From Lactococcus nasutitermitis (GTDB lineage: Bacteria; Bacillota; Bacilli; Lactobacillales; Streptococcaceae), in contig NZ_BOVQ01000002.1 of the NCBI RefSeq assembly GCF_018403765.1, forward strand, positions 186,001 through 250,000: a stretch of DNA of 64,000 nt, in the 5' to 3' direction. Of this stretch, positions 20,085 through 28,294 are shown in pieces; within the stretch, counting starts at the first letter, position 1; every line of letters begins with the position of its first letter. The notes beneath the pieces were generated by a model, which saw only the letters and a list, made by a program, of their open reading frames with translations, had not been told where the DNA came from and searched no databases. A program made the translations under genes and the position numbers.

Positions 20085-22295
20085 TCATTTTACGGTGGAG
20101 ATATGCCATTGCTTGTTTTTCATTGTGAGTTTGATAGCACCATGCTGGTCAGTTCTCAGAGAAGCTACGTGATACTTTTTAAAGGTATTAAGTGTTTCCT
20201 GATTTGGATGACCATAACGGTTATTTTTCCCAACAGATATCAAAGTAAGTTTTGGCTGTATTTTCTTGATAAATGTAGGATTTGAACTTGTTTTACTTCC
20301 ATGATGTCCTGCTTTTAAAACATCTACTTTGAGAGTTGGATAATTTTTTAAAAGTTCTTTTTCTCCGTCTTGCTCTAAATCGCCTGTAAAAAGAAACCTT
20401 TGACCGTAGAAATTACCATAAGTTACTATGCTATCATTATTATCGCCTTTTTTTGTATAGCCACTAGACAAAATCTGTAGTTGACTATGAAAGATTGGAA
20501 ATTTATCGCCAACTTTAATAATGTGATAAGGAACTTTAGCTTTCTGAAGCTTATCTATAAAATCAGGACAAGTAAGCTCTCCTGAACTGACATCTACTTC
20601 TTGAATTTTAATTTTACTAGCAAGTTCAACAAAATCACCAACGTGGTCATCATCTGTATGAGTGAGAATAAGATGGTTAATCGTGCTAACACCTTCGGAT
20701 TTGAGATAAGGAATGAGAGTTTTATCAGCATTTGCAGATGTTTGAGACTGCTGCCAAGGTTGATTACTTCCAAAACTCACTCGTCCGCCTGTATCAATCA
20801 AGATTGTTTGTTTATTAAAGCTGTCTTGAAGGAAAATACTATCTCCTTGTCCGACATCTACTGCGGTGATACTTGCTTGCAGTGGATTTTTACACACTAT
20901 GAATAAAATGATAAGGCTTAAAAATAGGAAAATACGTATTTTTTTATGATAGATATAATCAATAAACAATCCAATGAGAACAAATAGTAGTATGAATTCT
21001 ATTTGATTTGGAGTTCCAAAAACAGGAGGATAATGTACAAGGGAATCTACAGACTTGACGAGATTTTCTAGTAAATGAAATAGAGTATTGGCAGGGATAA
21101 TAATATTTAGATGCGCAAGAATGAAACTGAGCAAAAGGAGCGGAAGTAAAATGGTGTCAAATAGAAAACTAAAGGCAAATGTTAGAAGAATTGAAAGTGG
21201 TTGAAAGATATGGAAATCAAAAATGAGAAGCGGGAGAACCCCAAGTGAGATAATCGTGGATTCGGCTAAAAGCATTTTTAACTTAGGAAGTTTTTTTAAT
21301 TTTCCTGAAATCATGCTAATGATAAAAGCATAGAGCATTGTAAGTTGTCCACCAATAGTTAGAAGAAAATTAGAATTAACGATGAATAATAAGAAAAATG
21401 TTAGAGAAAAGTTAGTAAGTCCTCGAGCTGGAAGATTTTTTTGCAGAAGCGCTCGAATAACTGAAATGGACATTCCAGTCATAAAAGCATAAAAAATAGA
21501 AAATGGTAGTTGTAGGAGTTTTACATAATCTTGACGTAAACCTAATCTTAATAATATTTTTCTGAACCAATCTATAAAAAAATTTACTTGTGCACCTGAA
21601 AGAGCAAAAAGGTGAATAATTCCAAGTGAGCTGTAAATATCTCCCATTTGCTCAAAATTTTTATCAAGATAGCCAAAAAGAAGTCCTGTCATATAATTTG
21701 ACATAGGATGAGGAAAATGTTGTTGAGAGAAAACAATCGCTTGACGACGAAGTGACTGTGGTGTAACCGTATTGTTTGTTTGGATTTTCTGAATGCTCTC
21801 AATAGTGATTTGCCGATAGATATTTTGTGTGGCTAGGTATTTTTGGTCATTAAAACCATTAAAATTACGTTGATTTTCTGGTAATGTTACTTTTCCTGTA
21901 AATGATATCTGGCATTTTTTTGTAAGATGTTGAAAGTAGCTTTGTTCCTGTTGAGTTTTTATAGTATAGTAGGTTTGAAATTTTTTTCCTGAAAATGTTC
22001 CTTGGAAACTGAGTAAATCTCCATTGACAGAAATTGTATCAGGGATAATCGTAAGCTGTGTAACACTCTCTGGTTGATTCATCGCAGTATTCTTTTCTGA
22101 ATTTTGAATGCTGAAAAAAATACCTGCTAAAATAGCTAAAAGAGGAATTATCAGATAATATTTTCTATGGACTGTCAGGACAAAGGAAAATATAAAAAGA
22201 ATGAGTAACAACCATGAAAAGTGAAAAATACAGAAATAAAGTAAAGTTGATAAATAAACTAGAAAAATAGGAGAAAATGATAGTTTTTTAATCAA
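20085..22295 (-). CDS. comEC: Competence DNA channel protein ComEC
   Basis: A 736-residue membrane protein that carries single-stranded DNA across the membrane during natural transformation. The N-terminal half has many hydrophobic helices with the competence-domain sequence GLIHLFALSGAQVNF-like (here IIHLFALSGAQ). The C-terminal metallo-beta-lactamase-like domain carries LTHTDDDHVGDF and AGHHGSKTSSN, and is probably a nuclease. I start it at the TTG at 22295, which overlaps the comEA stop (TTGATTAA) and has AAGGA 11 bases upstream; an in-frame ATG at 22361 would overlap comEA by 74 bases. No disabling mutation seen, so the channel gene appears intact. Confidence 0.88.
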   Translation of the reverse strand: MIKKLSFSPIFLVYLSTLLYFCIFHFSWLLLILFIFSFVLTVHRKYYLIIPLLAILAGIFFSIQNSEKNTAMNQPESVTQLTIIPDTISVNGDLLSFQGTFSGKKFQTYYTIKTQQEQSYFQHLTKKCQISFTGKVTLPENQRNFNGFNDQKYLATQNIYRQITIESIQKIQTNNTVTPQSLRRQAIVFSQQHFPHPMSNYMTGLLFGYLDKNFEQMGDIYSSLGIIHLFALSGAQVNFFIDWFRKILLRLGLRQDYVKLLQLPFSIFYAFMTGMSISVIRALLQKNLPARGLTNFSLTFFLLFIVNSNFLLTIGGQLTMLYAFIISMISGKLKKLPKLKMLLAESTIISLGVLPLLIFDFHIFQPLSILLTFAFSFLFDTILLPLLLLSFILAHLNIIIPANTLFHLLENLVKSVDSLVHYPPVFGTPNQIEFILLFVLIGLFIDYIYHKKIRIFLFLSLIILFIVCKNPLQASITAVDVGQGDSIFLQDSFNKQTILIDTGGRVSFGSNQPWQQSQTSANADKTLIPYLKSEGVSTINHLILTHTDDDHVGDFVELASKIKIQEVDVSSGELTCPDFIDKLQKAKVPYHIIKVGDKFPIFHSQLQILSSGYTKKGDNNDSIVTYGNFYGQRFLFTGDLEQDGEKELLKNYPTLKVDVLKAGHHGSKTSSNPTFIKKIQPKLTLISVGKNNRYGHPNQETLNTFKKYHVASLRTDQHGAIKLTMKNKQWHISTVK

Positions 22296-22962
22296 GTGTG
22301 ATGCTATCCTTAATCTTTGCAATCGTTTTGTCGCCAAATCCACCAACATTTTGTAAATCATCTACAGATGCAAATGGTCCATTTTGTGTGCGATAATCAA
22401 TGATATCTTGTGCTTTTTTTGCTCCAATACCACTTAATGTTTGAAGTTCTGTCAAATCCGCTGTATTGATATTGACTTTGGGACTTTCTGACGAGGTTGT
22501 CAAATCATTTGCTGAATTAGCATCTGTTGGACTTGCTGTACTTGTTGTAGATGCGGTAACACTTGGTGCATTTTCCCCTGTTGTTGCCACATAGACCACT
22601 TCTTGGTCTGTCAATTTTGCTGCGAGATTGACTGTTTTGGGGTCTGCTGAGGGCAACATTCCCCCTGCCATTTTTATAAGGTCATCTACGCGCATATCAC
22701 TGGAAACTTTATAAACAGCGGGATTTTTGACTGCTCCTTTCAGGTCAACTTCCATTTCTTGTGAATTTTGACTCTCATCAATTTTGACAGATGTTTTTTC
22801 AGTTTTGACAGAACTGTCAGAAATTAATGCGCTACTATCAACAGTATTTACGGGCTGTTGTCCATGACTGACAAAATAAAAAACGGCACCAGCAACTAAA
22901 GCAACTGCTGACAAGATGATAATTTTAATATTATTTTTGATAAATTCAATAATTTCTTCCAT
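22288..22962 (-). CDS. comEA: Competence DNA receptor ComEA
   Basis: A 224-residue protein anchored by one N-terminal helix (about residues 13-30). A SLBB-like region follows (VDLKGAVKNPAVYKVSSDMRVDDLI, about 72-96), then a Thr/Ser-rich linker and two helix-hairpin-helix motifs (LQTLSGIGAKKAQDIIDYR and LQNVGGFGDKTIAKI) that bind double-stranded DNA outside the membrane. It passes DNA to ComEC, encoded immediately downstream. There is no convincing Shine-Dalgarno before the ATG, but an imperfect competence box lies 7 bases upstream. A dispersed palindrome sits in the region after the anchor (SDSSVK). Confidence 0.93.
   Translation of the reverse strand: MEEIIEFIKNNIKIIILSAVALVAGAVFYFVSHGQQPVNTVDSSALISDSSVKTEKTSVKIDESQNSQEMEVDLKGAVKNPAVYKVSSDMRVDDLIKMAGGMLPSADPKTVNLAAKLTDQEVVYVATTGENAPSVTASTTSTASPTDANSANDLTTSSESPKVNINTADLTELQTLSGIGAKKAQDIIDYRTQNGPFASVDDLQNVGGFGDKTIAKIKDSITLD
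22803..22822. repeat. Dispersed palindrome, copy 4 (in comEA)
   Basis: TTTTGACA (22803-22810), GAAC, TGTCAGAA (22815-22822): core exact, one flank base differs. Read as SDSSVK. Confidence 0.85.
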
Positions 22963-22969
22963 ACTTTTA

Positions 22970-22977
22970 TGTACGAA
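22970..22977 (-). promoter_or_regulatory. Possible degenerate late-competence (ComX) box before comEA
   Basis: TTCGTACA on the minus strand shares five of eight bases, including the central CG, with the streptococcal/lactococcal cin-box TACGAATA. A T-rich run precedes it and the comEA ATG begins 7 bases after it. The match is weak. Confidence 0.3.
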
Positions 22978-23006
22978 AAAAATCCCAGTTTGTCACTGGA
23001 ATTTTT
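22978..23006 (-). terminator. Terminator of the XRE-ABC exporter operon
   Basis: CCAG/CTGG stem extended by AAAAT/ATTTT (22978-23006), directly after the permease gene and followed by a T-run on the minus strand. Confidence 0.75.
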
Positions 23007-23007
23007 C

Positions 23008-24342
23008 TTATTTTTTGAAGAATAAGTGATAAAGTAAAACTAACACAATAATCACAACTATGATAATCAAGCGGTTTTTCTTGCCTAATCGTTGATTGAT
23101 ATTTTTTTGTTTTACTACTGTATCTTTTCCTCGAATATTGTTGAAAAGCTGTCTAATAATTTTCTCTGAGCTATAAGAAAGGACATTTCGCTCGTAAATG
23201 CGTTCGCCAAAATGTGCCACAAGTCCCATTGCAACAAGCTGCAAGCCAAGCGCCAAAAGTGCTTCTCCCCAACCAACAGTTTGAGAAGCTAAACGTCCTG
23301 TCATCATTGTCGGTGAGATGAAAGGGACAAAAGACAGACCTTGTAAAAAGAGATTAGCTGGATTGATTCCAAGAGCAATTCCGCCAATATAACCAATTAA
23401 AGCGAGATAGGTCACTGGCAGAGTTGCCTGTTGTGCCTGCGCTTGTTCATTTACCAAACTTGCTACAATCGAGGCAAGAATCAAATAGCTGAATATTGCT
23501 ACCAGAGCTGTCACAGCAACATAGACAAGAAAGGCTGCATTTACACCATGTACCATTCCTAGGACGGACTTGACGGCACTATTATCCTTGAAAGCAAGAT
23601 AAAGTCCAACGCCGCCGACAATATAAATCGCCAGTTGTGTGAGTGCGAGTAAAAGTACACCGACAATTTTCCCATAATATTGCACTCGACTATTTGTTGT
23701 CGAAAGCAAAATTTCCATGATACGATTGGATTTTTCATTGGCAATTTCCTGGCTAATCACACCTACATAAAGTGTTAAAAATAGGAAAATGAAAATCACG
23801 GAGAACATCGTTATTGCAGTGTTTGCACCCGTTGAGCGTTCATCTTGTGTTTGGCCCTGAGCATTTTTTGTGACTGAGCTTACTTGTGCTGGTGTCAAAA
23901 GTGCTGTGACTTGAGCGCTATTCAGGTTCATCTCACGAGACTTTATAGCAATCTGATATGTGGTCAAAGCAGAAACAAGACTGCTGGCTGTGAGAGCATT
24001 TGAGGACTTGCTAGAGGTCGTCAGAGTATAATGTCCTGTTTTATTCACTGTTAGAAAACCATCAATATCTCCATTTTTTAACTTTGTTTCAGCTTTTGAA
24101 TGTGTATCAACACTTGTCACAGTCGCATTAAGACTTTTATTTGTTTTGAGGACTTGGACAATCGTAGATTGGTTAACGACAGCGAGTTTTGGTGTTTGAT
24201 TGACTCCAGTCAGAAATGTCACGGCAATTCCAATGATTGGAATCATTAGTGGTCCAATAACCAGCGCCCAAAAACTAAAGGATTTAAGACGATTGCGGTA
24301 GGCATTTTTGGCAACGAGCCAAAGTTGATTGAAATTACTCAT
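23008..24342 (-). CDS. ABC-2 type exporter permease (NatB/YhaP-like)
   Basis: A 444-residue membrane protein with one N-terminal helix, an extracytoplasmic region of about 150 residues (VNQTPKLAVVNQSTIVQVLK onward), and about five further helices, including GVISQEIANEKSNRIMEILLS, the typical cytoplasmic motif of NatB-like permeases. The start at 24342 has AGGAG upstream and overlaps the ATPase stop by 8 bases; the frame extends to 24396 without signals. Forms an exporter with the ATPase encoded upstream; substrate unknown (Na+ or toxic peptides in relatives). Confidence 0.85.
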   Translation of the reverse strand: MSNFNQLWLVAKNAYRNRLKSFSFWALVIGPLMIPIIGIAVTFLTGVNQTPKLAVVNQSTIVQVLKTNKSLNATVTSVDTHSKAETKLKNGDIDGFLTVNKTGHYTLTTSSKSSNALTASSLVSALTTYQIAIKSREMNLNSAQVTALLTPAQVSSVTKNAQGQTQDERSTGANTAITMFSVIFIFLFLTLYVGVISQEIANEKSNRIMEILLSTTNSRVQYYGKIVGVLLLALTQLAIYIVGGVGLYLAFKDNSAVKSVLGMVHGVNAAFLVYVAVTALVAIFSYLILASIVASLVNEQAQAQQATLPVTYLALIGYIGGIALGINPANLFLQGLSFVPFISPTMMTGRLASQTVGWGEALLALGLQLVAMGLVAHFGERIYERNVLSYSSEKIIRQLFNNIRGKDTVVKQKNINQRLGKKNRLIIIVVIIVLVLLYHLFFKK

Positions 24343-25255
24343 GTGGCTTCTCCTGACTTGACGTATTGTCTCGAACTTCATTTCTAAAAATTTCATCTAA
24401 GGTCGGAGGAGATTGTACAAAAGCTTGTACATAGCCATCTTGACTTACTTTTTGGAAAATTTGACGTCCTACTTCGGCATCTTTGAGTTGTAAAATGCGT
24501 CCCGAGCCTTGTTGAGCAACGGAAATCACACCATCTATCATCGAAAGTTCTTCATCTGCGAGTTCCGACTCTAAATATACGCGCGTTCGGCCAAAGCTTT
24601 CGCGAATTGCTTGCGTTTTTCCTTGGAGAATCGTTTTTCCATTTTTTAACATCGTGAGATGGTCAGAAAGAAGTTCGACATCACTCATATTGTGATTGGA
24701 AAAGACGATAGCAGCGCCATTATCACGGAAATGTTTAATCTCATCACGCAAGAGTTCAGTATTGACTGGGTCAAGTCCTGTAAATGGCTCGTCTAAGATT
24801 AGAAAGCTGGGTTCGTGAATAAGAGTTGCGATAAACTGCACTTTTTGAGCATTTCCTTTGGAAAGTGATTGAACTTTATCTGTCATTTTCCCAACGACTT
24901 CAAGACGTTTCATCCAGTTGATGAGTTTGACACGGGCATCATTTCTTTTCATACCATGAAGTTCTGCGAAATAGAGAATTTGGTCTTCTACTGTCATTTT
25001 TTGGTAGAGACCGCGTTCTTCAGGAAGAAAGCCGATTTTTTGCTTCATTTTTTGGCCAATCGCTGCATCATCCCAAGTGATATTTCCACTATCTGGTGCG
25101 ATAAAATCTAAAATCATCCGAAATGTTGTAGTTTTTCCTGCACCATTTTGCCCAATCAATCCCATCACTTCGCCAGCTGACACTTGCATTGAAAGATTTT
25201 CAACGGCAATTTTTTCACCAAAATTTTTGGTGACATTTTCTATTTTTAGGGTCAT
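24335..25255 (-). CDS. ABC exporter ATP-binding protein (NatA/YhaQ-like)
   Basis: A 306-residue ATPase: Walker A GQNGAGKTT, signature LSKGNAQKVQ (a variant of LSGGQ), Walker B FLILDEPFTGLDP, switch histidine in FSNHNMSD. The DrrA-type C-terminal extension (about 220-300) is present. AAGGAG lies before the ATG. Translationally coupled to the permease gene and third in an operon with an XRE regulator and a small membrane protein. Confidence 0.9.
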   Translation of the reverse strand: MTLKIENVTKNFGEKIAVENLSMQVSAGEVMGLIGQNGAGKTTTFRMILDFIAPDSGNITWDDAAIGQKMKQKIGFLPEERGLYQKMTVEDQILYFAELHGMKRNDARVKLINWMKRLEVVGKMTDKVQSLSKGNAQKVQFIATLIHEPSFLILDEPFTGLDPVNTELLRDEIKHFRDNGAAIVFSNHNMSDVELLSDHLTMLKNGKTILQGKTQAIRESFGRTRVYLESELADEELSMIDGVISVAQQGSGRILQLKDAEVGRQIFQKVSQDGYVQAFVQSPPTLDEIFRNEVRDNTSSQEKPHE

Positions 25256-25278
25256 TTTGTCTCCTTGCCTTTAAGAGT

Positions 25279-25300
25279 GAGAAGACTTGCAAGTCTTCTC
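25279..25300. other. Perfect 22-base palindrome upstream of the exporter ATPase gene
   Basis: GAGAAGACTT (25279-25288), GC, AAGTCTTCTC (25291-25300). It lies between the small membrane protein stop and the ATPase start; the following minus-strand bases are not T-rich, so it may be an mRNA hairpin or operator rather than a full terminator. Confidence 0.6.
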
Positions 25301-25313
25301 TCAATAGTATAAC

Positions 25314-25853
25314 CTATTGATTTTTTTGTTCTGTGTGCCATTTCCAGAGAACGAAGAGGAAAACGATGGCAAACCAGAGATAGATAATGAATATCATGCC
25401 GTTCGATGTGAGCTGTCCATTCGTTAGTAATGGGAAATTTCCTCTGAGCATTTTTACGAGATTTCCAAGTGTAAAAATCCCATAAACGAGCGCAAGAATG
25501 CGTAAAGTGCGCAGCCTTTTTTTGCTGAAATTTTGCTCAAAATAAGCGCCACGAATGCTCAACTCAATAATCCAATAAGTAAAGGTGAGCAACAAAATCA
25601 AAATATTTTGCGTGGCGACACTTGTCCAATGATAGTCAAAAATCTCGCTCAAAGCGCCAGCCACAGCCATCAACGCCGCGCCAAAAATCAGTGTGTGCTG
25701 TGCAACTGAGCCGCGAATAATTTTCTGACGCTCATCGTATTTCGTTTTCTCCCGATTTTTCCGCCAACCGACGAGCAACATCACAAGCAACAGTAGGACA
25801 GCAGCGAAAACGCCGATAAGAATTCCTACATCAAAATCTGATAAATTTTTCAT
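25314..25853 (-). CDS. Small membrane protein with YDERQ motif, exporter operon
   Basis: A 179-residue protein with about four hydrophobic segments (residues 10-28, 50-70, 82-98, 115-132 and a last at 150-170). After the first segment it has KTKYDERQK, a motif common in small membrane proteins (DUF2178/DUF3169-like) that are encoded beside XRE regulators. GGAGG precedes the start and the gene is 3 bases after the regulator. Function unknown; context suggests an accessory or sensor for the exporter. Confidence 0.7.
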   Translation of the reverse strand: MKNLSDFDVGILIGVFAAVLLLLVMLLVGWRKNREKTKYDERQKIIRGSVAQHTLIFGAALMAVAGALSEIFDYHWTSVATQNILILLLTFTYWIIELSIRGAYFEQNFSKKRLRTLRILALVYGIFTLGNLVKMLRGNFPLLTNGQLTSNGMIFIIYLWFAIVFLFVLWKWHTEQKNQ

Positions 25854-25856
25854 TTT

Positions 25857-26054
25857 TTATTCCTCCCAAAACAAATCATTTAATGTCGTACCCAAGATTT
25901 TGCAAATGTCAATGCACAAATTGATGGTCGGATTGTAACTGCCTGACTCAACTGCGACAATCGTTTGTCTGGTCACACCAACTGCTTTGGCTAAATCATT
26001 TTGTGTCATGCCTTTTGCCACACGAGCAGATTTGAGTTTTAAGTTTTTGTTCAA
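25857..26054 (-). CDS. XRE-family transcriptional regulator
   Basis: A 65-residue protein that is almost only a helix-turn-helix: MTQNDLAKAVGVTRQTIVAVESGSYNPTINLCIDICKILGTTLNDLFWEE. The start codon is TTG with AAGGAG five bases before it. This small type (YozG-like) usually represses its own operon with a neighbouring membrane protein. First gene of the exporter operon; a palindrome covers the -10 of its promoter. Confidence 0.9.
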   Translation of the reverse strand: MNKNLKLKSARVAKGMTQNDLAKAVGVTRQTIVAVESGSYNPTINLCIDICKILGTTLNDLFWEE

Positions 26055-26082
26055 TTCTTCTCCTTCATGACAAATTTTATAG

Positions 26083-26115
26083 TCATATTATATGATATTC
26101 TATTCTTTATGTCAA
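26083..26115 (-). promoter_or_regulatory. Consensus promoter with overlapping palindromic operator, XRE-exporter operon
   Basis: Minus strand TTGACA (26110-26115), 17 bases, TATAAT (26087-26092). A perfect 13-base palindrome, TCATAT-T-ATATGA (26083-26095), is centred on the -10, a plausible site for repression by the XRE protein. Confidence 0.8.
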
Positions 26116-26131
26116 ATATAATATACTTATT

Positions 26132-26151
26132 TTTTGACAGTTTTGTCAATT
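26132..26151. repeat. Dispersed palindrome, copy 5 (intergenic, upstream of XRE operon)
   Basis: TTTTGACA (26132-26139), GTTT, TGTCAATT (26144-26151). First of two tandem intergenic copies. Confidence 0.88.
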
Positions 26152-26166
26152 TTTATTTTTGGGATA

Positions 26167-26200
26167 AAAAAATTTTTGACAGAACTGTCAAAAATTTTTT
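26167..26200. repeat. Dispersed palindrome, copy 6, doubling as a terminator
   Basis: Arms of 15 bases (26167-26181 and 26186-26200) around GAAC; the inner part is TTTTTGACA-N4-TGTCAAAAA. It begins over the stop codon of the acetyltransferase gene and has A/T-tracts on both sides, so it can work as that gene's terminator. Confidence 0.92.
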
Positions 26201-26759
26201 AGTTTAATAGTTGTGAAATTTCGTCTGCTGTCAGCTCTTTGACAGAGCGAATAGCTTGGACTTCATCTGTTTTTTGCAAGGCAATATCCATCCAGCTAAT
26301 CCCGTACCAGTTGTCAAACTTGTAACCAGATTTTTCAAATACACCAATCCAGTGAAATCCCAAAGCTGTATGAAATTTGACACTTTGCTCATTTGGATAG
26401 GTAATGCAGGCATAAGCTCTCTGATAATTTAATTTTGACAAAGCTGTCAAAAGTTTTTGATAAAGAATACGACCAATTCCCTTATGCTGACAAGTCTCAT
26501 CTACGTAGATTGACAGCTCAACAACCCAATCGTAAGCTTTACGTTCTCGATAGCGACTGGCATAAGCATAAGCCAAGATTTTTCCATTTTCAAGTGCAAC
26601 AATATATGGAAAATCAGCGCTAATCTTTTCAATGCGTTCAGCAAAATCTGCAACTGTTGGCACATCATACTCAAAAGTAATCGCCGTTTTTTCAACATAA
26701 GGACGATAAATCGCAAGTACAGCTGCTGCGTCCCCCACATTGGCAAGTCTAAATTCCAT
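26199..26759 (-). CDS. GNAT acetyltransferase (phosphinothricin acetyltransferase-like)
   Basis: A 186-residue N-acetyltransferase. The acetyl-CoA-binding motif A is VELSIYVDETCQHKGIGRILYQKL (Q/RxxGxG/A as QHKGIG), followed by NEQSVKFHTALGFHWIGVFEKSGYKFDNWYGISWMDI, characteristic of the Pat/Bar group. The tail after residue 165 (TDEVQAIRSVKELTADEISQLLN) is extra. AGGAG precedes the ATG. Contains a dispersed palindrome (LTALSK). Substrate unknown. Confidence 0.88.
   Translation of the reverse strand: MEFRLANVGDAAAVLAIYRPYVEKTAITFEYDVPTVADFAERIEKISADFPYIVALENGKILAYAYASRYRERKAYDWVVELSIYVDETCQHKGIGRILYQKLLTALSKLNYQRAYACITYPNEQSVKFHTALGFHWIGVFEKSGYKFDNWYGISWMDIALQKTDEVQAIRSVKELTADEISQLLN
26433..26452. 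repeat. Dispersed palindrome, copy 7 (in acetyltransferase gene)
   Basis: TTTTGACA (26433-26440), AAGC, TGTCAAAA (26445-26452), perfect arms and the same spacer as copy 1. Read as LTALSK. Confidence 0.92.
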
Positions 26760-26774
26760 CAGAAATCTCTCCTA

Positions 26775-27938
26775 TCAAGAAATAAAATGCAAGACAAGCA
26801 ATCCAATAACCGCCAGAGCAATCACAAAAATCGTATTTGTAATCATGAAATATCTCACAAATCCCTTACGCTCAGCAAATGCCTGCAAAGTCATTACTTT
26901 ATAGAAAATCAACGTTGCCATAGAAGCCATAATCGTCCCAATACCACCAACGTCCGCTCCCAAAACAACAGCCAAACCGTGCGTTGTAAATGGTGCAATC
27001 AACACAGATGCAGGAATGTTAGAAATTCCCTGACTGACAATGATTGTCCCCAAAAAAGATCCAGAAACAGACTGGAAAAATGGACGCAGGAAGTTCGTAA
27101 GCACCGTAATTGTAGAAATATTTCCGACGATAATGAAAAAGCAAACAAAAGTCAGCAGCAAATGATAATCTACCTGTTTAAACAACTTCCGCTGATAAAA
27201 GAACACTGTCACAGCAACGATAGCCGCCGCAATGTAAAGCAAAATTTTATCCCCGTGCAACACAGCCGCAATCATTAAAATCATCAAAATAACATAGACA
27301 AAAGTATGACGATGACGGAAATGATTGACATGTGTATCAATCTCAATCGGGTCTTTCGCGATAAAGAAACAAGCCAAATTAAGCATAATAAAACCGGCGA
27401 TAAACATCAATCCTGTTCCCTTCAAAAAATCAAATGTCGGAATTTTGAAGAAAGAGTAAAGATAAAGGTTGTGAGGATTACCAGAAGGCAAAAGTCCCGA
27501 ACCTAAATGTACCGCAGGCAATATAAATGAAGCACCTAAATAAACACTTCGTCTATTTTTTATATTTTTCGTCAAAATCAGATAAAGAGGCAACATCGTC
27601 AAAATCGCAACATCATTTGTAAAAAATATGGACGAAATGAAGCTCAACATCGTCGTAAAACGAACAAGTTGACGCGTATTTTTAGAACGATTGACCAATG
27701 TCTGACCAAAATGTCGCAAAAGTCCAGTATCACGGAAGCCTGCAACCACAAGCATCAGCGCAAAAACTGTAACAATCACCTTATAATCAAAGAACTTTGT
27801 TGTAAAATGTGCATTTCCAAAAATAATGAAAATAACAGCTAAAATAAAAGAAACAAGAAATACTTTATCTTCTTTAAACCAGTTCCAAATAGTGCCAAGC
27901 ATCCCTTGTTTTGGTTGCTCTGGTAATGGCTGTTCCAT
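26775..27938 (-). CDS. SLC13/ArsB-superfamily anion permease
   Basis: A 387-residue integral membrane protein of the citrate/arsenite ion transporter superfamily, with about ten hydrophobic segments. SSIFFTNDVAILTMLPLYL and SQGISNIPASVLIAPFT are the paired re-entrant regions with conserved Asn-Asp and Asn-Ile-Pro; LLPSGNPHNLYLY resembles the substrate-site GNPxN. The start at 27938 has AGGAG at good spacing; the upstream in-frame extension to 28001 falls in the leader. Substrate (dicarboxylate, citrate or oxyanion) cannot be read from sequence. Confidence 0.82.
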   Translation of the reverse strand: MEQPLPEQPKQGMLGTIWNWFKEDKVFLVSFILAVIFIIFGNAHFTTKFFDYKVIVTVFALMLVVAGFRDTGLLRHFGQTLVNRSKNTRQLVRFTTMLSFISSIFFTNDVAILTMLPLYLILTKNIKNRRSVYLGASFILPAVHLGSGLLPSGNPHNLYLYSFFKIPTFDFLKGTGLMFIAGFIMLNLACFFIAKDPIEIDTHVNHFRHRHTFVYVILMILMIAAVLHGDKILLYIAAAIVAVTVFFYQRKLFKQVDYHLLLTFVCFFIIVGNISTITVLTNFLRPFFQSVSGSFLGTIIVSQGISNIPASVLIAPFTTHGLAVVLGADVGGIGTIMASMATLIFYKVMTLQAFAERKGFVRYFMITNTIFVIALAVIGLLVLHFIS

Positions 27939-27959
27939 GAATTCTCCTTGAAGATTATG

Positions 27960-28042
27960 AAAAGTTGTGAAGTGAACAACACAACAATTAAACTTTCTCA
28001 TAACCGCTATAAAAACTTATAAATGTCACTCTGACTATTATA
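27960..28042 (-). promoter_or_regulatory. Promoter and leader hairpin of the anion permease gene
   Basis: TATAAT with a TG extension lies at 28037-28042 on the minus strand. The roughly 95-base leader holds a GTTGTG/CACAAC stem (27964-27969 with 27980-27985) flanked by AAA/TTT. No T-run follows it. Confidence 0.45.
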
Positions 28043-28160
28043 ACACCCTTTGCGAAATTATGAAAGAACAAGAAAATAAAAATAGATTTTTTTGTTTTCT
28101 TTCTCCTAAAAACTTTACTAGAGCTACCTTTTAGCACTTATTATTTGTCAAAAAATATTA

Positions 28161-28186
28161 AAAATCCCACCAAATAGTAGGATTTT
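28161..28186 (-). terminator. Terminator of the suf operon
   Basis: AAAATCCCAC (28161-28170) pairs with GTAGGATTTT (28177-28186) with one mismatch. Placed about 110 bases after the sufB stop. Confidence 0.75.
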
Positions 28187-28294
28187 TTATCCATGAATAA
28201 AAATCGTTTTCAACTTATGCCTCTTTCATGCCCCTTTTTATTCCAAAAATAAAAAAATGCACTATAAATCTAATTATAGCAACATTCTTTTTAT

